This document shows, piece after piece, positions 16,624 through 24,779 of a stretch of DNA of 64,000 nt. Location of the stretch: contig NZ_LAIJ01000009.1 of the NCBI RefSeq assembly GCF_001449115.1, positions 310,001 to 374,000 on the forward strand. The letters run 5' to 3'. Each line of letters starts with the position of its first letter. Positions within the stretch are counted from its first letter, which is position 1. Made by a program: the position numbers and the translations under genes. The notes under the pieces are model-generated. The model was not told the origin of the DNA. It did not search any database and saw only the letters and a list, made by a program, of their open reading frames with translations. The DNA comes from Occallatibacter gabretensis (GTDB lineage: Bacteria; Acidobacteriota; Terriglobia; Terriglobales; Acidobacteriaceae).

Positions 16624-18755
16624 GACACAAACTCCATTCCATAGCACTGGCAAACGAGCAGGACGTGGTGAGCGCCCGTCAGAGGGCCCGATCCATTGCT
16701 GAAGCGCTTGGATTCGATCATCACGACCAGATTCGGATTGCCACTGCCACCTCAGAGATTGCGCGCAATGCCTTTCGCTATGCGCGCGGCGGCGATGTTT
16801 CTTATGAGGTTGATCCGGAAACGAGCATCTTTCGAATTATTGTCACCGATAAAGGTGGAGGCATTCCTCATCTGGACAAGGTCATGGGCGGCTCTTACCG
16901 TTCCACGACCGGCATGGGCATGGGCATTCTTGGCACCAAGCGCCTGATGGATGAGTTCTCCATTGATTCCAGCTCGTCAGGCACTCGCGTGCTCTTCGGT
17001 AAGCAGCTTTCGGCGCAAAGCCGCCCGATCGATTCGGGAGTTCTGCAAAGCGTCTCCACGGTGCTGGCGCGCCGTCATCCGGCCACGCCGCTGGATGAGT
17101 TGCAGGTCCAGAATCGAGAGCTGATGAAGACGCTGGATGAGCTCCGGGAGCGGAAAGAGGAGCTGGCGCGCATCAACGCGGAGTTGCAGGATACCAACCG
17201 CGGCGTCGTGGCTCTGTATGCAGAGCTCGATGAGCGTGCAGATTATCTGCGACGCGCCTCTGAGCTCAAGACCAGCTTTCTCTCCAACATGTCACATGAG
17301 TTTCGCACGCCGCTCAATTCCATGCTGGCGCTTACGCGCATGTTGCTTGACCGCATGGATGGCGACCTGACACCCGAACAGGACCAGCAGCTTCGGTTCA
17401 TTCAGCAATCTGCGAAAGAACTCTCAGAGATGGTCAACGACCTGCTTGACCTGGCCAAGGTAGAAGCCGGCCGTCTGGAGGTGAAGCCAAACACCTTTGA
17501 AGTGGCAGAGCTTTTTGGAGCCTTGCGCGGAATGCTCAAGCCGCTTCTGGCCGACAACTCTCTCAATCTGGTTTTTGAGACCGCGGACAATTTGCCGCCA
17601 CTGTTCACCGACGAGCAAAAGGTCTCCCAGATTCTCCGCAACTTCATCTCCAACGCCATCAAGTTCACGCCTCGTGGTGAAGTCCGGGTCCGCGCTCGTC
17701 AATGCGATGACCGGATCGAGTTCTCTGTGACAGACACCGGTATCGGCATCTCCGAAAGCGATCAACACATTATCTTTGAGGAGTTTGCGCAGATCGAAAG
17801 TGCTTTGCAAAAGCGGGTGAAAGGTACGGGATTGGGCTTGCCGCTCTCGCGCAAGCTGGCGCAATTGCTCGGTGGATCGGTTGACGTCGAAAGCACCGTG
17901 GGTGTGGGATCTTCCTTCCGGCTTATCGTACCCGTTGTCTTTCCTGGAGCGGCGCGAACTGAAGAGCTCGCGCTCCCGCAGATCGACCCGGACCGAAAGC
18001 TGATCCTGATCGTCGAAGACAACCCTGAGACGGCATTTGTTTATTCCCGCTACTTGAACAACGCCGGATTTCAAACGCACGCAGTGGCTGCTCTGGAAGA
18101 CGCCAGATCAGTGCTGGCCAAGGTCACTCCTGCCGCAATTATTCTCGACGTGCTGCTTCGCTCAGACACCTCGTGGACTTTTCTGCGCGAGCTTAAGGCC
18201 AATCCGCGATCGCTGCCCGTACTGGTGATGAGCGTGGTGAACGATGAGCACCGCGTTTATGGACTCGGCGCTGACGCTTTTTTGACCAAGCCATTTGTCC
18301 CGGAACAGATGATCAGCGAAATCGTGCGACTTACCTCCGTTTCCGGCAGATTGCGCATCCTAATGATCGATGACAATGAAGTGTCGCGCTATTTACTGCG
18401 CGAGAACATTGCGGAGGGCCAGTATGAGATGTTCGAAGCACGAGACGGACGCGAAGGGCTGCGCCTTGCAAATGAGATCAAGCCGTCACTTATATTTTTG
18501 GACTACTATATGCCGGATTTGAATGGAGCACAGGTACTTCGTGATCTGCGAAGCACGCCGGAACTGGCGCATGTTCCCGTCGTGGTGCATTCTACGAAGG
18601 TATTTGACGAGGCGGAGCTGCGCTTCTTCCGCGACCAATCCGTCACTATCTTTCCGAAGCAGGCTCTTACCCCTCCTGACTCGGCAATCCGGCTTAGGGA
18701 GTTGATGCACGCTCTTACTGCACATGCCGAAGCCGAGAAGAGGAGTAATGTCTGA
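16620..18755 (+). CDS. Hybrid histidine kinase with N-terminal RsbT-like domain and two receivers
   Basis: 711 residues in five parts. Residues 1-132 are a third RsbT-like ATPase (N-box ATSEIARNAFRYARGG, GMGMGILGTKRLMDEF). Residues about 160-215 are a coiled coil. HisKA follows with His226 in FLSNMSHEFRTPLNSM, then HATPase_c at about 325-440 (NAIKFTPRGE, DTGIGI, GTGLGLPLSRKLAQLLGG). Two receiver domains occupy about 460-575 (VEDNPE, ILDVLL) and 585-700 (MIDDNE, FLDYYMPDLNG). The ATG overlaps the previous stop by four bases. The architecture suggests direct contact with the stressosome through the RsbT-like domain, feeding a phosphorelay; this link is inference. No output regulator is encoded next to it. 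Confidence 0.88.
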   Translation: MRHKLHSIALANEQDVVSARQRARSIAEALGFDHHDQIRIATATSEIARNAFRYARGGDVSYEVDPETSIFRIIVTDKGGGIPHLDKVMGGSYRSTTGMGMGILGTKRLMDEFSIDSSSSGTRVLFGKQLSAQSRPIDSGVLQSVSTVLARRHPATPLDELQVQNRELMKTLDELRERKEELARINAELQDTNRGVVALYAELDERADYLRRASELKTSFLSNMSHEFRTPLNSMLALTRMLLDRMDGDLTPEQDQQLRFIQQSAKELSEMVNDLLDLAKVEAGRLEVKPNTFEVAELFGALRGMLKPLLADNSLNLVFETADNLPPLFTDEQKVSQILRNFISNAIKFTPRGEVRVRARQCDDRIEFSVTDTGIGISESDQHIIFEEFAQIESALQKRVKGTGLGLPLSRKLAQLLGGSVDVESTVGVGSSFRLIVPVVFPGAARTEELALPQIDPDRKLILIVEDNPETAFVYSRYLNNAGFQTHAVAALEDARSVLAKVTPAAIILDVLLRSDTSWTFLRELKANPRSLPVLVMSVVNDEHRVYGLGADAFLTKPFVPEQMISEIVRLTSVSGRLRILMIDDNEVSRYLLRENIAEGQYEMFEARDGREGLRLANEIKPSLIFLDYYMPDLNGAQVLRDLRSTPELAHVPVVVHSTKVFDEAELRFFRDQSVTIFPKQALTPPDSAIRLRELMHALTAHAEAEKRSNV

Positions 18756-20214
18756 GCGGCTCCATGGTGGACGTGTCCTGGTCATTGACGACCAGGAAAC
18801 AACCCGTTATGTCTTCCGCCGTATTCTCTCCGGCGCAGGCTACAAGGTTACAGAGGCAAAAACGGGGGCCGAGGGCCTAGCTAAAGCGCTTGAAGACCCC
18901 GACGTCATCATTGCGGACGTGAATCTGCCTGACATGCTGGGGTACGATCTCAGCCGACGCCTTAAATCCAACCCTGCGACATCTGCAATTCCCGTGCTTC
19001 AGATTTCCGCATCCTTCATCAGCGATGAGAGCAAGGCGCAGGCACTTGAAGGCGGCGCTGATTCGTACCTGGTGCAACCGGTTGTTCCTGCGATCCTCAT
19101 TGCCCAGGTTCATGCATTGAGCCGCCTGCGAAAAGCCGAAGTATCGTCGCGACTTTCAGCGCGACACTGGCAAACGACGTTTGACGCACTGAGCGATGGG
19201 CTAGCGCTCGTCAACCCCGAAGGTGTAGTAATTCGCGTCAATCAATCGCTCCTGCGGCTTCTGGACGTCAACCATTCAGAAGCTGAGGGAAAAACCGTAG
19301 CGGAAGTTTTTGAACTTAGGTTTGACATCCCTTTTGCAGATTTCATTGCGAATAGGACGCTTGGCCAACCAATGGAGCTTGCTTACGGCAGCCGCTGGTT
19401 TCGCGTGCGCTATGACAAGGTGAGTGCTGATCCACGGCAGGAGGATGGCTCTATTCTTCTGCTAACCGAAGTTACTCACCAGAGAAAGCTGCAGGAAACG
19501 TTGAAGATGACCGAGCGTCTTGCGGCTACGGGACGCCTGGCTCATGTCATCGCGCATGAAATTAATAACCCTCTGGAAGCCCTTGCGAATTTACTGTATC
19601 TGATTCACGGCAGCCCGTCTCTGGATGAGATGAATCGCGAATTTGCAGCGAAGTCGTTAACGGAGCTTGAGCGAATCAGCCAGATCACAAAACAGATCCT
19701 CGTCTATCACCGTGAATCGAAGCAGCCTATGCTGACGGATGGCACAGATCTTCTACAAGGCGTGCTTTCCATGTTTCGTCCCCAAATGATCGTCAATCAC
19801 ATCGAGCTCCGTGCGCACTTCAAATCTTCCCGTCCGGTTTGGGTTCACCCTGGCGAAATGCGACAGGCATTCAGCAATCTGGTTTCGAATGCATTGGACG
19901 CAATTGGAGACAGTGGCGGGACATTGCGCGTTCGATGCATTGACACGACAGACTCCGAAACATTGCGCAAAGGCGTGCGCTTTATCTTCAGTGACTCCGG
20001 TTGCGGCGTTTCACAGGACGCACTGCCACACATCTTCGACGCCTTTTACACCACCAAGGGTCTGAAGGGCTCAGGAATCGGGCTATGGCTGACCTCGGAG
20101 GTCATCTCCAAACATCGCGGGCGAGTTCGCGCACGATCTCGAACAGATGGTTCTTACAGAGGCACGTTATTCGACGTGTTTCTGCCCCAGCGTGGGCCAG
20201 ACGACTTAATCTGA
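18748..20214 (+). CDS. Response-regulator/PAS/histidine kinase protein
   Basis: 488 residues. A receiver domain (about 1-120; VIDDQETTRYVFRR, IIADVNLPDM, final Gln-Pro where Lys-Pro is usual: SYLVQPV) is followed by a PAS domain (about 145-250; FDALSDGLALVNPEGVVIRVN) and a histidine kinase core with LAHVIAHEINNPLEALANLL (H box), NLVSNALDAIGDSGG (N box), FSDSGCGVSQDALPHIFDAF and KGSGIGLWLTSEV. The Gln at the receiver's conserved Lys position may alter phosphorylation or signalling. AGGAG-type sequence precedes the ATG at 18748, which overlaps the previous stop by eight bases; it closes the stressosome operon. A receiver-first kinase of this type usually takes phosphate from a partner such as the preceding hybrid kinase. 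Confidence 0.87.
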   Translation: MSERLHGGRVLVIDDQETTRYVFRRILSGAGYKVTEAKTGAEGLAKALEDPDVIIADVNLPDMLGYDLSRRLKSNPATSAIPVLQISASFISDESKAQALEGGADSYLVQPVVPAILIAQVHALSRLRKAEVSSRLSARHWQTTFDALSDGLALVNPEGVVIRVNQSLLRLLDVNHSEAEGKTVAEVFELRFDIPFADFIANRTLGQPMELAYGSRWFRVRYDKVSADPRQEDGSILLLTEVTHQRKLQETLKMTERLAATGRLAHVIAHEINNPLEALANLLYLIHGSPSLDEMNREFAAKSLTELERISQITKQILVYHRESKQPMLTDGTDLLQGVLSMFRPQMIVNHIELRAHFKSSRPVWVHPGEMRQAFSNLVSNALDAIGDSGGTLRVRCIDTTDSETLRKGVRFIFSDSGCGVSQDALPHIFDAFYTTKGLKGSGIGLWLTSEVISKHRGRVRARSRTDGSYRGTLFDVFLPQRGPDDLI

Positions 20215-20514
20215 CTCGGATAACTCAGCCTCCCTGGCTCGGATAGTTCTGCCTCAAAGAAGCTATGACTGACATGAATTCAGAGTGAGAATGATAGTCG
20301 GCGCGTGTTTTGCGCAGAGCAGCGCTTACGCAACTTATTCGAGTTAGTGCGCATCTGAGGTCCAGCATATTAACTATCAGCCACCAGCACATAGTCCTGT
20401 GCAATCCAAAAAGAGAGCCAACTAAAAAGAGCGCTGGATCATCGGAATTAACGATAGAGCGATCAAATATGATCAGGCTCGATCGAAAAACACGTAACTT
20501 ACAAGGAGCCAACC
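20215..20514. other. Intergenic stretch after the stressosome operon
   Basis: No credible reading frame. It presumably carries the promoter of the small-gene cluster that follows. CTCGGATA occurs twice in the first 35 bases (near 20215 and 20239) as a short direct repeat of unknown meaning. Confidence 0.45.
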
Positions 20515-20664
20515 ATGACGATACTTTTGATTATTCTGATCCTCTTGCTCATTGGAGTAGTTCCCGCGTGGCCGTACAGCCGCAGTTGGGGACCTTATCC
20601 AAGCGGAGGTATTGGCCTGATCGTGTTGATCCTCGTGATCCTTATGTTGCTCAGGGTCTTCTAA
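20515..20664 (+). CDS. DUF3309 family small membrane protein
   Basis: A 49-residue protein that is easily missed because of its size. AAGGAG (20503-20508) lies six bases before the ATG. The sequence begins MTILLIILILLLIGVVPAWP, continues YSRSWGPYPSGGIGL and ends in a second hydrophobic run (IVLILVILMLLRVF). Two helices joined by a Trp/Tyr-Pro-Gly-rich turn with GYGPSGG-like spacing are the DUF3309 pattern. These proteins are widespread, of unknown function and often near stress genes, which fits the neighbours here. Confidence 0.85.
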   Translation: MTILLIILILLLIGVVPAWPYSRSWGPYPSGGIGLIVLILVILMLLRVF

Positions 20665-20779
20665 ACGTTCGCCGAGCCCGCGCTCGACTCTTAAATGAAA
20701 AGTCCGGTTTCTCCATTACCGTCCGGGCTTGTAAGTGATTACATCGCTCGACGAACGAAGATGATCACAACATTAACCT

Positions 20780-20814
20780 GCCTCTCTGAGAGCGTTGAAT
20801 GCGCTCAGAGAGGC
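20780..20814. terminator. Strong hairpin between DUF3309 and the next small gene
   Basis: GCCTCTCTGAG (20780-20790) and CTCAGAGAGGC (20804-20814) form a perfect 11-bp stem with a 13-base loop. It is followed by AAAAAC, not by a T-run, so it may be an mRNA-stabilising or processing hairpin rather than a terminator for the plus strand. Confidence 0.5.
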
Positions 20815-20840
20815 AAAAACATTTGAGGAGCAGAAGAGAT

Positions 20841-21008
20841 ATGATTCGCAAACTCAAAACGGGGCAATATCGTCTGTATTCGCGCAAGAAAGATGAGGCA
20901 ACAGGCAAGCGCCGTAACCTGGGCACCTTTTCAACGCTGGAGGGAGCGCGGCAGCACGAGCGCGAGGTTGCAGTACTTCAAACGACACTAACCATTTTAC
21001 CGAGGTAG
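20841..21008 (+). CDS. Small conserved-looking basic protein, unknown function
   Basis: 55 residues starting at an ATG with GAGGAG about ten bases upstream (20825-20830). The sequence IRKLKTGQYRLYSRKKD, then GKRRNLGTFSTLEGARQHER, resembles the compact beta-hairpin and helix seen at the start of integrase arm-type domains and in small stress proteins that follow DUF3175 genes; the resemblance is not enough to name it. The DUF3175 gene begins two bases after its stop, so they share a transcript. Confidence 0.7.
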   Translation: MIRKLKTGQYRLYSRKKDEATGKRRNLGTFSTLEGARQHEREVAVLQTTLTILPR

Positions 21009-21010
21009 TT

Positions 21011-21283
21011 ATGGCACATACTGCGAACAAATGGTCAGGTAAGGTTAAAACGGATTCCACGCATCCCCCTGAGGGATTGTTCAACAAAGATCCCGAAACA
21101 ATAGCCCGCACTCTGGCGTCAAAAAAGGTCTCGCCTAAGGGGCCAGGCTCGGGAATGCGCATGCTGACATTTTTTATCAACCGGGCTGGCAAAACTTTGA
21201 GCGCTTCCAGAAAATCTGCTCTCAAAAGGGCTAAGAAGCTTCTTTCAGAGCGAGTGAACGCTGCACATGCGCGCGCGAGTTGA
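21011..21283 (+). CDS. DUF3175 domain protein
   Basis: 90 residues matching DUF3175 through its length: NKWSGKVKTDS at the start, GLFNKDPETIARTLASKK in the middle and SGMRMLTFFINRAGKTLSAS followed by a Lys/Arg-rich helix. Function is unknown; the family is common in soil bacteria, usually next to other small stress-type genes, and the basic helix suggests nucleic acid contact (inference). It lies two bases after the preceding small gene. Confidence 0.85.
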   Translation: MAHTANKWSGKVKTDSTHPPEGLFNKDPETIARTLASKKVSPKGPGSGMRMLTFFINRAGKTLSASRKSALKRAKKLLSERVNAAHARAS

Positions 21284-21473
21284 GAATGTTTCGTCAAGCA
21301 ACAGAATGTCAGGGTCCACCATCCTAGCCGCTCAGGAAGAATACCTCCGATGAACGTAACGACGTGGGTCTGGTAGATAACAAACCGCATGGCCGCATTT
21401 CCTTAGGGTGTCTTGCTCCGCAAAGAAGCAGGCGCGCACTGGGAAGTGCAGCCAGGTTTTCAGGGAGATAGCT

Positions 21474-22064
21474 ATGAACATGAAACTGGTCGTCGAAAAA
21501 CTTCCGGATCTTTCTGCACTCTACATCCGGCAATTGCGCCTGCTGCTTTCCGGCGAAGAAATGATTGCAATCAAGCTCCCTTTCTTTCGCGAGAGCGCAA
21601 CGGATCCCGAGCTGATCCAATTTTTTCAAGCAGCGATCCATGCAAGTGAGTCGCACTCGGGGGAACTCAGAGGATTGCTCAGTGACTCAGTTGAAGGGTC
21701 CAGCCCATTGAAAAGCAAGGTTGTCTACGCATTGTGCGATGAAGCGGAAGACCTGGTTGAAGCGGCCGGGCATCCTTCCGTTCGCGACGCAGTTCTGGTT
21801 GTAGCGGCGCAGCGAATCAAGCATTTCCAGATTGCGACGCATGGCGCTGTACGCCAATACGCGCAGGATCTGGGACACGAGCAGGAAGTCCAGATGTTCG
21901 ACGAGATTTTACGCGTAGAAGGCCGTCTTAGCCGGCAGTTGTCTGCGATTGCCGCGAGAGTGAATTCGAAAGCCGTAAAGCCGGATATGGAGCCTCAGAT
22001 CCACGATTTTCCTGGTGGACCTGTAGATACATCTGAAGTGCATGTAAAGAAACTTCTCAACTGA
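21474..22064 (+). CDS. YciE/YciF-type DUF892 ferritin-like protein
   Basis: 196 residues forming a four-helix bundle of the DUF892 family (YciF/YciE, ferritin-like). Helix 1 contains LYIRQLRLLLSGEEMIAIKL, helix 2 FFQAAIHASESHSGELRGLL, helix 3 VRDAVLVVAAQRIKHFQIAT and helix 4 AVRQYAQDLGHEQEVQMFDEI; the repeated Glu and Glu-x-x-His pairs are the expected di-metal ligands. Family members are induced by osmotic or oxidative stress. The ATG at 21474 has GGGAGATAG just upstream; an earlier in-frame codon at 21408 lies before that site. The gene sits directly before treY. Confidence 0.8.
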   Translation: MNMKLVVEKLPDLSALYIRQLRLLLSGEEMIAIKLPFFRESATDPELIQFFQAAIHASESHSGELRGLLSDSVEGSSPLKSKVVYALCDEAEDLVEAAGHPSVRDAVLVVAAQRIKHFQIATHGAVRQYAQDLGHEQEVQMFDEILRVEGRLSRQLSAIAARVNSKAVKPDMEPQIHDFPGGPVDTSEVHVKKLLN

Positions 22065-22093
22065 TCGCCTAATTTACGCGCCGCTCGCAAACC

Positions 22094-22118
22094 TCATTGG
22101 CTGTATAGCATCCAATGA
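22094..22118 (+). promoter_or_regulatory. Hairpin just before the treY start codon
   Basis: TCATTGG (22094-22100) and CCAATGA (22112-22118) form a 7-bp stem with an 11-base loop four bases before the ATG at 22123. No strong Shine-Dalgarno is visible, so folding here could limit translation of treY. The loop contains TATAGC, so it may instead overlap a promoter -10. Confidence 0.4.
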
Positions 22119-22122
22119 AGCT

Positions 22123-24777
22123 ATGACAGGTACGATTGCGTCTTGTTACCGGCTGCAGCTTCATACCGGCTTTACATTTGCGGACGCCGCTCAGGTTGCC
22201 GGCTATCTTAAAGAACTGGGGCTTTCACACGTCTACTGCTCTCCATACCTCCAATCTGCCAAAGGCAGCCAGCATGGCTATGATGTTGTCGATCAGCAGA
22301 AGGTAAACGTCGAGATTGGAGGGGAGGAGGGACATGCGCATTTTTGTGCATCCCTGAAAGAACTTGGCCTGGGACAGATTCTCGACATTGTACCCAATCA
22401 CATGGCCACCGGCCCTGGAAATAAATACTGGTGCGACGTGCTGGAAAATGGCGCATCAAGCCGATTTGCAAGCTGGTTTGATATTGATTGGAATTCGGCC
22501 GAAGTAAAGCTGCAAAACAAAGTACTGATTCCCGTATTAGGGGATCAGTATGGACGCGAGTTGAGCGCGGGCCGCATCGCCATCCACTATGACGGCGAAT
22601 CATTTCAAGTGCGCTACATGGGTCATGCTTTCCCGCTGTCACCTATCTCTCTTGCAGCTCCCTTATCAATGGCAGCAGAAGCGATCAATGCGCCTATGCT
22701 CGGTTTCATTGCCGATACTCTTGGGCGGCTTCCTTCACCTGGAACGGATGAGCATGAGTTGCGCGTCGCGCGCCACCGCGACAAAACAGTTCTCTGCGAG
22801 CTGCTTCATCGCTACCTACAGGAGAATCCTGGCGGATCGGAAGCGATTGAAAATGCTGTAGGCGTCCTCAATAAAGATTATGACGCGCTGGACGCCATCT
22901 TAAACCTCCAACATTACCGGTTAGCTTATTGGCGAACTGCCGATCAGGAGCTTGGATACCGACGTTTTTTCGACGTCAACACTCTCATTGGTGTCCGGGC
23001 TGAGCGCCAACATGTCTTCAACGCAACCCATCGCCGAATTCTTGAGTGGCTTCGCAGTGGCGTTCTCGATGGGGTTCGCGTGGATCATCCCGATGGCTTG
23101 CGCGATCCGGAGGAATATTTTGCGCGATTGCGTGCCAGCGCCCCAGAGGCGTGGATAGTGGCCGAAAAGATTTTGCAGCCAGGAGAATTTCTGCGCGCCA
23201 GCTGGCCCATTGACGGCACCACTGGATACGACTTTCTAAATGTTTGCAATGGAGTCCTGATCCATAGTGAAGGGCTTAAAGAGATCACCGACATATACCA
23301 GAAATTTATAGGCGAATTGCAGGATTTTGAAGCGCTTGCCCACACAAAAAAGCTCGCGGTACAACAGGAAGCCTTAGGCAGCGACGTGAATCGCCTGACT
23401 CAAGAGTTCGTAGAGATTTGCGAAAATAATCGCGACCGGAGGGACTACACTCGAGCCGAAATCAGGCGAGCCATCCGTGAGGTTGCGGCATGCTTTGCGG
23501 TGTACAGAACCTATGTGATCCCGCAGAGAAATCAAATTACCGATGAAGATAGAAGTGAAATCAGCAATGCTGTCTCGATCGCGAAAATCCGCAGAACGGA
23601 CGTGGACCCGGGCTTGTTCGATTTCATCGGCGACGTTCTCTCACTGCAGTCGCGCGGAGAGAAGGAGACAGAATTCCTGCTTCGCTTCCAGCAATTCACT
23701 TCGCCTGTCATGGCGAAGGGCGTGGAAGACACGGTCTTTTATTGTTTTAACCGGATGATTGGCTTGAATGAAGTGGGCGCCGCGCCGGGCCGCAATGGCG
23801 TAGCCCTGGACGAGTTTCATGCGTATTGCGCCAAAATGCATGTCGAGCATCCGCAAACAATGAATACCCTTTCAACACACGATACGAAGCGGTCGGACGA
23901 CGTGCGCGCACGGTTGGCAGTATTAACGGAGATGCCGGGCCAATGGCGCGGATTGCTCCGCCGATGGTCGCGAATGAACCGTCAGTTCAAAACAGGCCAA
24001 TTTCCCGACTCCAACACCGAATATTTTCTATATCAAACGCTCATTGGTTCGTGGCCCATTTCGAAAGAGCGAATTACGGCATACATGGAGAAAGCTGTAC
24101 GCGAAGCAAAACAAAATACCAGTTGGACGCAGCAAAACAAGGAGTTTGAAGATGCCCTGCGGCACTTTATCGAGCAGATATTGGATTATCCGCAATTCAT
24201 TACAGAGCTTGAGAACTTTGTAGCCCAGATTCTTCTGCCGGGCAGAATCAACGGTCTCGCGCAAACCTTGATCAAGTTCACTGCGCCTGGTGTTCCGGAT
24301 ACATACCAGGGGAGCGAATTATGGGATCTCCGGCTGGTCGATCCTGACAATCGCGGCCCGGTTGACTACGAAGTCAGACGATCGATGCTGGCTGAACTTC
24401 AGGCGGGAATGCCAGTGGAAGAAATTCTGAAAAGAATCGATAGTGGAATGCCAAAGCTATGGGTGATCTACAAGGCATTACACCTTCGGAGAGAGAGACC
24501 AGACTGTTTCAATAGGAATTCATCTTATAGTCCGCTAACGGTGGAAGGATCAAAAAAGGAGCATCTTATCGCCTATCTCCGCGGAGAGTCGGTGGCTGTA
24601 GTCGTGAGCCGATGGAACGCCAGACTCGCTGGGAATTTCGCATCGACGGTAGTACAGATCCCAGGAGGACGGTGGAATCATCTTCTGACCGGCGAGAGTT
24701 TCGATGGTGGCTCTCTACGAGCCCAGAACCTATTGCGTAGATTTCCAGTGGCGCTTCTGGTTAGGAGTGAAGAGTAA
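22123..24777 (+). CDS. treY: Maltooligosyl trehalose synthase (GH13)
   Basis: 884 residues. The start is the TreY signature: SCYRLQLHTGFTFADAAQVAGYLKELGLSHVYCSPYLQS, with GSQHGYDVVD after it. GH13 conserved regions include DIVPNHMA (region I), GVRVDHPDGLRDP (region II, nucleophile Asp), WIVAEKIL (region III, acid Glu) and STHDTKRSDDVRAR (region IV). KFTAPGVPDTYQGSE is typical near the C terminus. It converts the reducing end of a maltooligosaccharide to an alpha,alpha-1,1 linkage in the cytoplasm, so TreZ can release trehalose. Length is normal for the longer TreY group. TreZ begins two bases after its stop. Confidence 0.95.
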   Translation: MTGTIASCYRLQLHTGFTFADAAQVAGYLKELGLSHVYCSPYLQSAKGSQHGYDVVDQQKVNVEIGGEEGHAHFCASLKELGLGQILDIVPNHMATGPGNKYWCDVLENGASSRFASWFDIDWNSAEVKLQNKVLIPVLGDQYGRELSAGRIAIHYDGESFQVRYMGHAFPLSPISLAAPLSMAAEAINAPMLGFIADTLGRLPSPGTDEHELRVARHRDKTVLCELLHRYLQENPGGSEAIENAVGVLNKDYDALDAILNLQHYRLAYWRTADQELGYRRFFDVNTLIGVRAERQHVFNATHRRILEWLRSGVLDGVRVDHPDGLRDPEEYFARLRASAPEAWIVAEKILQPGEFLRASWPIDGTTGYDFLNVCNGVLIHSEGLKEITDIYQKFIGELQDFEALAHTKKLAVQQEALGSDVNRLTQEFVEICENNRDRRDYTRAEIRRAIREVAACFAVYRTYVIPQRNQITDEDRSEISNAVSIAKIRRTDVDPGLFDFIGDVLSLQSRGEKETEFLLRFQQFTSPVMAKGVEDTVFYCFNRMIGLNEVGAAPGRNGVALDEFHAYCAKMHVEHPQTMNTLSTHDTKRSDDVRARLAVLTEMPGQWRGLLRRWSRMNRQFKTGQFPDSNTEYFLYQTLIGSWPISKERITAYMEKAVREAKQNTSWTQQNKEFEDALRHFIEQILDYPQFITELENFVAQILLPGRINGLAQTLIKFTAPGVPDTYQGSELWDLRLVDPDNRGPVDYEVRRSMLAELQAGMPVEEILKRIDSGMPKLWVIYKALHLRRERPDCFNRNSSYSPLTVEGSKKEHLIAYLRGESVAVVVSRWNARLAGNFASTVVQIPGGRWNHLLTGESFDGGSLRAQNLLRRFPVALLVRSEE

Positions 24778-24779
24778 AT

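Noticed and set aside
13773..20514. SigB-type sigma factor or RsbV/RsbW near the stressosome
   Set aside because: None encoded; the operon promoter also looks sigma-70-like.
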